Assembly (NCBI GenBank): GCA_004151065.3
Contig: NWUY0303934634.1
Coordinates: forward strand, 1-14,147
Length of the DNA: 14,147 bases
Direction: 5' to 3'
Origin: Larix sibirica
Lineage: Eukaryota; Streptophyta; Pinopsida; Pinales; Pinaceae
The notes beneath the pieces are model-generated. The model did not search any database and had not been told where the DNA came from. It saw only the letters and a list, made by a program, of their open reading frames with translations. Position numbers and translations under genes: made by a program. Within the stretch, counting starts at the first letter, position 1. Every line of letters begins with the position of its first letter. Positions 7,987 through 14,147 of the stretch are shown one piece after another.

Positions 7987-9285
7987 ATGGCCACCACCGA
8001 GGGCGGTTCCCAGCCACTCTCTTCTGCACTTCCTCCCAAAGTTGAATCCTTTGCGCATTTGGTTGCCTCTCAGGGAAAGAAAACGTTCGGTGGAGTCCCT
8101 CCAATATTCGTAAAGAAGCTTGATGACATCCCCGTGGTGGCTCTTCCTCCGGAACAGACCATGCGTATTTCCCTAACTCTCGGAGAAAGAGCCTTGGTCG
8201 GTCAATTCACAGGCTTATGGCCCTCCTTGAGGTATGTGGATAGTTGGGTTTAGGGAAACTGGCGCCCTCTTATCTCTTAGAATGTAGCCACCTACTCAGT
8301 AGGCAGAGGGTTTTTCTTGTTCGACTTCATTTCTAAAGAAGACCAGGACCTTATTTTCAGAAATGGGCCTTACTTCATGGGGCCGCAGGGCCTCTACCTG
8401 AATCATTGGACCCCTGAATTTGACCCCTTTGAGGACATCCCCACCGCTATCCCTATTTGGGTGCGTCTACCGAACCTTCCGGTTCACTGTTGGATTCCAG
8501 ATTCACTGCAATCAATAGGTAATTCCCTTGGAAAGTATATCGATCGCGTACAGCCTAAAGATTAGTATGCTTGCGCCAGAATATGTGTGGAGGTAGAATT
8601 GGAAGTAGGCCTTCTAGAGGCCATAAAACTCATGGTGGGAAGCTCGTCGCACTTCCAAAAATTAGATGATGAGAAACTCCCCTTCAAGTGTCGAGGTTGT
8701 CATGAATACGGTCATTTCCACAGGAATTGCCCTCAAAATCAGTCGGCTCAAGACAAAGGAAAGAATGAAGGATGGCATCCTGTAAAGAAATCCAAGGTAA
8801 ACCCTGATTTTGCTACGGCGCCGAGAGAAGGGAAAAAAAAACCTACGCCAGTTCCTAAGGCCACCTCCCCCCAAAAGAATCCTCCAACAGATCCTCCAAG
8901 GAATAGTGAGAATAACTTTTCCCTCTTGGAAAATATTGCAGAAGAAGTACAAGAAAATCAGAAAGAAAAGCAAACTGAACTCAGGGTGCAAGTAGATCCA
9001 CTCCCTGAAGTTGCATGGATCGAAGCGGATCTCGAGAAACCTGAGTTTGAATATGAAGCTGACGGATCCAATGGGGAAGAAGGGTAAATCAAAACACCTA
9101 CAACCATAAAGAAGAAAGCTACTCTAGGAAGGAAACCTGATAAAGAAAAAATGGAGCAGGCCACTTATAAGGACAAACTTCAAGGTTCCCAACCGACGCT
9201 TGAAAAAATCCTCAAGATCCCAAGAAATACTAGACAACAAGGGCAAACCCCAAAGGGTTCCCCCCAACCCTCTAAAAGTAAGTAA
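7987..9285 (+). pseudogene. LINE-B ORF1, gag-like nucleic-acid-binding protein, broken
   Basis: The ATG at 7987 sits in a strong context (GCGCCATGG). One frame holds throughout, about 432 codons, interrupted by TAG 8251, TAG 8278, TAG 8563 and TAA 9085. A DUF4283-type region spans about 8160-8640, with FLFDFISKEDQDLIF, PYFMGPQGLYLNHWTPEFDP, IPIWVRLPNLPVHCW and ICVEVELEVGL. A CCHC knuckle at 8689-8730 follows, then a charged, Pro- and Lys-rich tail. The frame ends with TAA at 9283-9285, whose last base is the A of the ORF2 ATG. The protein would bind element RNA. The unbroken frame makes it the better preserved of the two ORF1s. Confidence 0.88.
8689..8730 (+). other. CCHC zinc knuckle of LINE-B ORF1
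   Basis: CRGCHEYGHFHRNC matches Cys-x2-Cys-x4-His-x4-Cys with all four ligands present. It corresponds in position and sequence to the LINE-A knuckle (CRRCHAYGH). Confidence 0.9.
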
Positions 9286-9287
9286 TG
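9283..9287 (+). promoter_or_regulatory. TAATG stop-start junction, ORF1 to ORF2
   Basis: The ORF1 stop TAA (9283-9285) shares its last A with the ORF2 ATG (9285-9287). That ATG opens MKLLS, directly before the conserved NCRGL, so it is very likely the true ORF2 start. In the insect LINE SART1 a UAAUG junction is known to couple translation of the two ORFs by termination-reinitiation. The same mechanism is inferred here, not shown. Confidence 0.6.
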
Positions 9288-9990
9288 AAATTGCTCTCCT
9301 AGAACTGTAGGGGGTTAGGCAATAAAGTTAAGGAAGATACTATGAAGGACCTGGTTCAGTCCTCTCAGCCAGACCTTCTACTTATCCAAGAGATCATGAT
9401 GGAGGAAGGTTCCTTTCTCTAGTCCAATCTTAAGTTTTGGAAAAATGGTGGAAGCATTGCTGTAAGTTCTCATGGGGCCTCTATAGGAATAGGGACCCTT
9501 TGGGATACCACCAAACTTGATTTGATTTCCTCCAACCAATGCACACATTGGATCTTTACACAGTTACTTCATAAAGCTTTAGGTACTCAGATATGTCTCT
9601 TTAATGTTTATGTTCCTGTGCTCCCGTCTGAAAAAAAATCTTTGTTGGGAACGCCTCTGGGACGATGCCAATCATTTTCCGCTTGAAAACATCATCATTG
9701 ATGGTGATCTTAACGTAGTTTTGAATCAGTCGAAAAAAAAAGGAGGGTCCGTTTTCATAGATTCGATTAGAGAATGGGTGGATGAGCTTATCCTTGATTG
9801 GAATATTTTGGATATCAAACCCTCTAAAGGAAAATTCACCTGGTCCAATAAGCGGGTAGGACCAGGCCATATTGCTGCCAAGCTAGACCACTTCCTATTT
9901 CAAACCTCTTTCCTTCTTTTGGGACTAAGTTTAATCTTCATGATTATCCCCTTTAGTGGGTCGAACCACAAGCCTATCCTCCTCGAAATT
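9285..9990 (+). other. AP-type endonuclease domain of LINE-B ORF2, SDH motif changed
   Basis: Landmarks seen: NCRGL (9303), LIQE with Glu at 9390-9392, NVYVP, DGDLN with Asp 9706-9708 and Asn 9712-9714, KLDHFL, and SNH at 9961-9969. The family has SDH at the last site; GAC to AAC would give the Asn seen here and remove an active-site Asp. LDR has become LDH. A one-base shift in the A run at 9630-9637 breaks the domain in the middle. Confidence 0.85.
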
Positions 9991-10650
9991 AAGAAAGAAG
10001 GAATCCTTGGCCCAACTCCCTTTAGGTTATTTCCTCTATGGGTTCACCAAGAAGGTTTCTTTGAATTTATCTGGGCTCACTAGAGCTCTCCTGTCATAGG
10101 ATCCCCATTCTTCATCTAGGAAGAAAAGCTTCGAAGGGTCAAACAAGCACTTAAAATTTTGGCAAAGGGGCAGAAATCCCCCATCCACTCTCGCTTGGAA
10201 GCTCAGGAAAAACTTGAAACTCGTCAAGCCTCTATGGAGGAGGCCTCGGTCACCAGAGAGTCCCTAGCGAAGGAAGCCTCACTCCACCATGTCCTTCATG
10301 CGGCCCACGGACAAGAAGAGGAGTACTGGAGACAAAAATCCCTTAGTTTGTGGCTTCAAGATGGCGACCGCAACACTTCCTTTTTTCATAAAAAAGATGA
10401 AGCCATATATCAATTCAAAACTGTTACTGAAATCCAAATCCAGGGCCTCCCTACCTTAGACTTCAAGAAGATTAAGGAAGAAGTAGTCAGGCACTTCAGA
10501 GCAATCTATACTGAAGAAGCTCTTGAGTCCTCTCTAGATCCTAGAGACCTTCTGGCCAAGGTTCCAAAGAAATTCCACGATCTCAACAACCAGTAGCTAA
10601 CAAGGCCAGTCACTTTGGAGGAGATTAAGGCTGCCCTTGACAATATGTAA

Positions 10651-11590
10651 GACAACAAAGCACCAAGGCCTGATGGCTTCATGGCCCACTTTATTAAAAT
10701 ATGTTGGGATATTGTTCAAAAAGATCTTCATAGGATGGTCTTGAAATCTCAACATTGTGATAAGATTGGGGAAAGCACAAATTCAACATTTCTAGCTCTC
10801 CTTCCGAAAGAGAAAGCTGCTTCCACCTTCGATTGCTTCCGTCCCATTTCTCTCTGCAACATGGGGTGCAAAATCATTTCTTAAACTATGGCAAATAGGC
10901 ACAAAGGTCTTCTTCCCAACCTTATCCCTGAAAACCAAGGTGGATTCATCAAGGGAAGGAAAATTTGGGACAACATCATTTTAGTCCAGGAATTTATCCA
11001 TTCTAGTGTCGGCAACAAGGAGAAAGGTATGGTGGTTAAAATCGATTTAGCTAACGCTTTTGATAGAGTGAGACATGCCTTTCTATTCCAGGTTATGGAG
11101 TGCTTAAGGTTTTCTCCTTCCTTCATTCGATGGGTGAAAGCTTGTATAAGCGAGCACTGGATTGCTCCCCTATTCAAGGGCCGAGTGACGTCTTTCTTCA
11201 AAGCCACTTGGGGCCTTCATCAAGGTTGTCCTTTATCTCCCTTACTCTATGCCATTCGCGCAACGATCCTTAGTTTCTAGTTGGAGCATTGCCGGATGGA
11301 ACAAAGTTTGATGGGCATTCGGATGGCCCGTGGGAACAAAGACATCAACCACGCCCAATTTGCAGATGACACACTCCTCTTGGGAGGGGCCAGCCCGACT
11401 ATAGCTCGCCATTTTAAATAGGAATTGGAATCCTTTTGTATGCTCTCTAGCAGTAGAATAAATCATGGGAAATGCCAGATCTATAGTTGGCATATAAACC
11501 CAAGAGAACTTGCAAATATCTCCAGAATCTTAGAAATAGAAGCCATTTTCAAGTGGGATTCCTTCAAGTATTTAGGGGTTCCTATCTTCA
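10651..11590 (+). other. Reverse transcriptase domain of LINE-B ORF2, FADD intact
   Basis: One frame covers the domain. Blocks in order: NKAPRPDGF (usually PGPDG, so Gly to Arg), FRPISLCN, the ENQGGFIKGR block, box A VKIDLANAFDRV with Asp at 11044-11046 and 11062-11064, GLHQGCPLSP, and box C FADD at 11359-11370 followed by TLLLGG. KYLGVPI follows near 11570. The catalytic Asp residues are all present. Stops at TAA 10882, TAG 11278 and TAG 11419 interrupt the frame, with a TAA at 10648 just before the domain. Confidence 0.9.
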
Positions 11591-12593
11591 GGGCCTCTCC
11601 AAAAGTAGGGAACTGGACGTCGTTATTAGAGAAAGTAAAAGCCAAAATTCTTTCTTGGGGAGCCTCGTGGCTCAATCTTGCAGGGAAAGTGGTCCTCATC
11701 AAATTGTCCTTTCTAGCCTTCTGATTTATCAATGTTCCATTTTGCTTGCACCAACTAGCACCCTTCTAGCCTTCGACAAACTTCTAAGACATTTCCTTTG
11801 GCAAGGAGGTAAGAGCAATGGGGGGAACAAGTTTGCTCTAGTAAGCTGGAAGAAGATAAAAAATCCTCTTCAAGAGGGAGGCCTTCATTTCAGGGACCTT
11901 AAAACTTAGAACTTGGCTCTAGGAGCCAAAATCCTCTGGAATCTGGTAGCAGGGAAGATCACTTGGAGCAGCAAGGTCTTGAGGAAAAAGTACTTCCCAG
12001 GTCCCAGAAAAAACTTGCTTGGATAAGGAAATCGAAGTTAAAAAAGGATCCCCCATCCTTGCCATTTGTAAACGAGCATTACCCTGTTTCAGGGAAAATC
12101 TAACCAGGATTCCGGGCAATGGGAAACAAATTAATATTTGGAACGATTTGGTGTTAGGGAGCTTTCCCTTGGCCATCGATTCAGGTCTCCTCAATGTTAA
12201 ATCATGGCTCTAGGACCATGGGTTGGCTACGCTCTGGGATATATCCAATTGGAAATCAGATGGCTCGTGGCTCAGCTGGCATTTTCCTAATTGCGCGAGT
12301 CATCTGGAAGATGAAATGTCTAGGCTCCTATCTCTTCTCCAGGGCTCAACACCCATTGCTGCATCACCCAAAGACAGAGAGGCTGGGGTTCCCGATCGGA
12401 TTCTTATACTTCTGCTCAGGGTTATCATCTCTTCTCTGAGGTCCCGCATGCTCCTCCTAATCCGACAGTATGGAAACAAATCTGGCAATTCAAAAGTCTT
12501 CACAAGGTTGACTTCTTCGCTTGGACACTTGCTCACGGTAGCATTCTCACTGGGGAAAATTTAGAAAAAAGGGGCTTTGCTGGCCCTTTTCAG

Positions 12594-12647
12594 TGCACCC
12601 TTTGTCGCTCTCACAAAGAAACCTCAGAGCATCTCCTTTTGAAGTGT
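12594..12647 (+). other. zf-RVT-type zinc finger of LINE-B ORF2
   Basis: CTLCRSHKETSEHLLLKC gives Cys-x2-Cys...His-x4-Cys with all ligands present, in the clean stretch 12408-12788. The flanking residues (VDFFAWTLAHG before, PFAKEVW after) are typical of the region between RT and RNase H in plant LINEs. Confidence 0.85.
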
Positions 12648-13102
12648 CCATTCGCTAAAGAAGTTTGGGCCCTGGCACTAGGGCACTGGGACCCTGGCAA
12701 ACAAGGTAACGTTGCCAGACTCCTTGACTATGTTGTTCAACACTTGGGACCAAGCCTATCCACTCTCCTTCACTCAGAAAGAAACTCTTAAATATTTTTT
12801 ATTGACTCCTCCCAAATTTATAAAGTGGGAACTCTGGCTGGAACGTAATCCTCGCATCTTCAGATAAACCTCCACTTCTGCTCCTCATGTAGCTCTTAAA
12901 GCCAAAGTCCTCCTGGGTGAATGTCTTCATGTCCTATCCTTGCCCAAAAATTTGCTCCCACTTCTTCCTGAGGAGGCTGATTGGCTAACCTCGTTCCAAT
13001 ATGGCGAGGCTTTGGTCCCGCCTCCCGCCTCGTACTCCAGTTTCTGAAGTTTGGGAAATAAGGATGGAGCCGGCCCAATTTGAACATTGGAGACAAGGAA
13101 TT

Positions 13103-13533
13103 GACGGTGCATCGAAAGGTAATCGAGGGGCTGCTGGAGGGGGAGGGATTATCATCAATCCCGAGGGAATTGTGGAAGTTCGTTACTCTTGGAGTCTTGG
13201 CCACGGTACTAACAATAACAATATGGCGGAAGGTCTTGCACTCTGGCAGGTCTCACCCGGTTGAAGTCTACTGGAGTGGCAAAAGCTTTGATCTTTGGTG
13301 ACTCACGCTTTCTCATCCAAGCCATGGTCTCCTCCTCTAAGATCAATAACCTGAAGCTAATGCGTCTGGTCAAGAGAATTCAACTCCTCTCCCGTTCATT
13401 CCTCAATATCGAATTTTTCCATGTCCTCAGAACTCTCAACTCAGAATCTGATTGCGAAGCCAACAAGGCAGTCCAACTTGGCCAGAAGGAGCTTCAGGTT
13501 AATGATGTAGTCACCCGGGTTCATGTACCCTAG
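13103..13533 (+). other. RNase H domain of LINE-B ORF2
   Basis: The acidic residues are present: Asp of IDGASKGN (13103-13105), Glu of MAEGLAL (13229-13231), Asp of FGDSRF (13300-13302) and Asp of SESDCEANKAV (13450-13452). A one-base loss near 13248 splits the first two from the last two. The C-terminal motif differs from LINE-A, which supports separate lineages. Upstream, around 12865-13100, the sequence is more eroded, with a stop and a frame change. Confidence 0.83.
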
Positions 13534-13782
13534 GGCCCTGGACGCAGCAAAGCCCGCGGTCGAGCAGAAGATAGATGGCCAGAGCTCCAGAGATGAAGGC
13601 TCCCAGGCCTGATGGTTCATCAGTTGTTCTATTACAGTTGTTTTTATTTATAGGCCTAGTTTTGCTTTGTCTTCAGGCTTAAGGCTTTTGGATTTTGTAT
13701 GGACTGTGGCAGACTTACAGTAGCCTCTGTACCAGTGCGATATCCACTGCCCTTTTAATAAAATCTATAACCGTTTCTGTCT
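13534..13782 (+). other. LINE-B 3' untranslated region
   Basis: About 250 nt from the ORF2 stop to the A tail. It is GC-rich at first and T-rich later, with no open frame of note. It carries the poly(A) signal near its end. Confidence 0.65.
13757..13762 (+). terminator. Candidate poly(A) signal of LINE-B
   Basis: AATAAA lies 20 nt upstream of the A tail, the spacing expected of a used polyadenylation signal. Confidence 0.65.
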
Positions 13783-13789
13783 AAAAAAA
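13783..13789 (+). other. LINE-B A tail
   Basis: Seven A's, the last two of which may belong to the target-site duplication AACATTTATT. Confidence 0.7.
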
Positions 13790-13797
13790 CATTTATT
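13788..13797. repeat. LINE-B target-site duplication, 3' side
   Basis: AACATTTATT, identical to 7808-7817. It is followed by CCTGGAAAAA, matching the sequence that follows the uninterrupted repeat core at 7751. Confidence 0.78.
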
Positions 13798-13890
13798 CCT
13801 GGAAAAAATAAATCGGATTTCTTTAAAAAAATGGGGAGAATCTGATCAAAAACTTCTTTCTCAAATAACATTTTATTCCTTGAGAAACTA
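13798..13890. repeat. Second tandem family, right part
   Basis: Continues the unit cut by LINE-B. 13798-13831 matches 7751-7785 with few changes, and 13850-13877 is another core copy with one added T. Together with the left part at least three core copies are present. Confidence 0.75.
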
Positions 13891-14147
13891 TATTTTATAA
13901 TTTTTTGGGCATTCAGATATTATACTTTAAGATGTGTGCAGCGGATTTAGCCAAAGGGAATTACTGTGCGTAGCCAGACCTTGGAATATTTACAATGATG
14001 GCAGCGTTTCAAGTCATAACGATAATGATATTCAGTGTGAACGGGAACACTCGGCTAAATTGTAATGGGAACAATGCTGGCACTGTATATTTGTTACCGT
14101 GTTTTGGATCTGTTATATACTCGGCTCAAGATGAAAATATATTTTAT
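13891..14147. other. Right host flank, unassigned
   Basis: From about 13935 the base composition becomes more balanced than in the other flanks. On the plus strand a frame opens at ATG 13995 (MMAAFQVITIMIFSVNG...) and stays open for 51 codons to the window edge. I recognise no family, and an open frame of this length can be chance. The octamer ACTCGGCT occurs twice, near 14050 and 14119. It could be the edge of a host gene or of another repeat. Confidence 0.3.

Larger units (their letters stand above)
9285..13533 (+). pseudogene. LINE-B ORF2 polyprotein, broken
   Basis: Encoded the endonuclease / reverse transcriptase / RNase H of LINE-B. Domains in order are endonuclease (9285-about 9990), linker, RT (10651-11590), connection region, zinc finger (12594-12647) and RNase H (13103-13533). 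In-frame stops are TAG 9300, TAG 9420, TAG 10081, TAG 10117, TAG 10594, TAA 10648, TAA 10882, TAG 11278, TAG 11419, TAG 11907, TAG 12211, TAA 12865 and TGA 13045. Frame changes fall near 9637 (an A run), 11703, 12015, 12405, 12775, 13040 and 13248. The stop at 9300 replaces the conserved Trp of SWNCRG. The frame ends at TAG 13531-13533 after RVHVP. At 4.25 kb the span is normal for a plant L1-type ORF2, so it is decayed by point changes and not truncated. Confidence 0.9.
7818..13787 (+). mobile_element. LINE-B: near full-length, decayed L1-type retrotransposon
   Basis: A 6.0-kb non-LTR element read rightward. It has a 5' leader, ORF1 with DUF4283-type region and CCHC knuckle, ORF2 with endonuclease, RT, zinc finger and RNase H, a 3' UTR, an AATAAA signal and a 7-A tail. 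A 10-bp target-site duplication and the interrupted host repeat set the ends. It is head to head with LINE-A but of a different lineage: ORF1 is shorter, ORF1 and ORF2 overlap in TAATG, and RNase H ends in ESDCEANKAVQL. It is dead: at least 17 in-frame stops, several frameshifts and a changed endonuclease motif. The exact 5' end is less secure because the first 110 nt or so are AT-rich and unlike the rest. Confidence 0.92.

Noticed and set aside
8662-8991. Minus-strand open frame of 109 codons opposite LINE-B ORF1
   Set aside because: A shadow of the CCHC knuckle and the A-rich tail of ORF1; the translation is low-complexity Phe/Leu-rich sequence.
10881-11207. Minus-strand open frame opposite the LINE-B RT
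   Set aside because: Antisense shadow of RT box A; no family resemblance.
392-13787. A single composite element or an LTR retrotransposon pair
   Set aside because: There are no long terminal repeats, protease or integrase. Each LINE has its own target-site duplication and A tail, and the two lie in opposite orientations.
1-14147. A new multi-gene or defence-like system
   Set aside because: All substantial coding signal is explained by two LINE elements; nothing remains that would form a separate gene cluster.

Overview
The window reads as nuclear DNA of a land plant. Two long, decayed LINE (non-LTR, L1-type) retrotransposons fill about 89% of it and sit in AT-rich non-coding DNA. The plant assignment rests on the element architecture: a gag-like ORF1 with a DUF4283-type domain and a CCHC knuckle, then an ORF2 with AP-type endonuclease, reverse transcriptase (RT), a zf-RVT-type zinc finger and a C-terminal RNase H. 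I would guess a seed plant, perhaps a gymnosperm, but the species cannot be read from the sequence. No intact host gene, rRNA, tRNA, CRISPR array or prokaryotic feature was found.

Layout. 1-391 is AT-rich flank ending in half of a tandem-repeat unit. 392-6989 is LINE-A on the minus strand: 3' end at 392, ORF2 at 664-4834, ORF1 at 4855-6733, 5' end at 6989, flanked by a 10-bp target-site duplication. 7000-7807 is AT-rich host DNA with the rest of the tandem repeat and the start of a second, unrelated tandem repeat. 7818-13787 is LINE-B on the plus strand: ORF1 at 7987-9285, ORF2 at 9285-13533, a poly(A) signal and short A tail, again with a 10-bp duplication. 13798-14147 is host flank that resumes the second repeat and then ends in unassigned sequence.

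The elements are head to head, with 5' ends about 0.83 kb apart. They are different lineages: ORF1 lengths, the RNase H C-terminal motifs and the ORF1/ORF2 junctions all differ. Both are dead, for different reasons. LINE-A keeps every endonuclease motif but has lost the RT (F/Y)ADD box to a rearrangement that left a 21-bp repeat. LINE-B keeps FADD but has SNH for the endonuclease SDH motif. Both carry many stops and frameshifts; those in LINE-B are mostly TAG, as expected from cytosine deamination in methylated CHG context.

No new multi-gene system is visible. The most informative features are the two reconstructable empty sites, the replaced RT catalytic box, the TAATG stop-start junction in LINE-B, and a CTAGGGTTT motif shared by both 5' regions.
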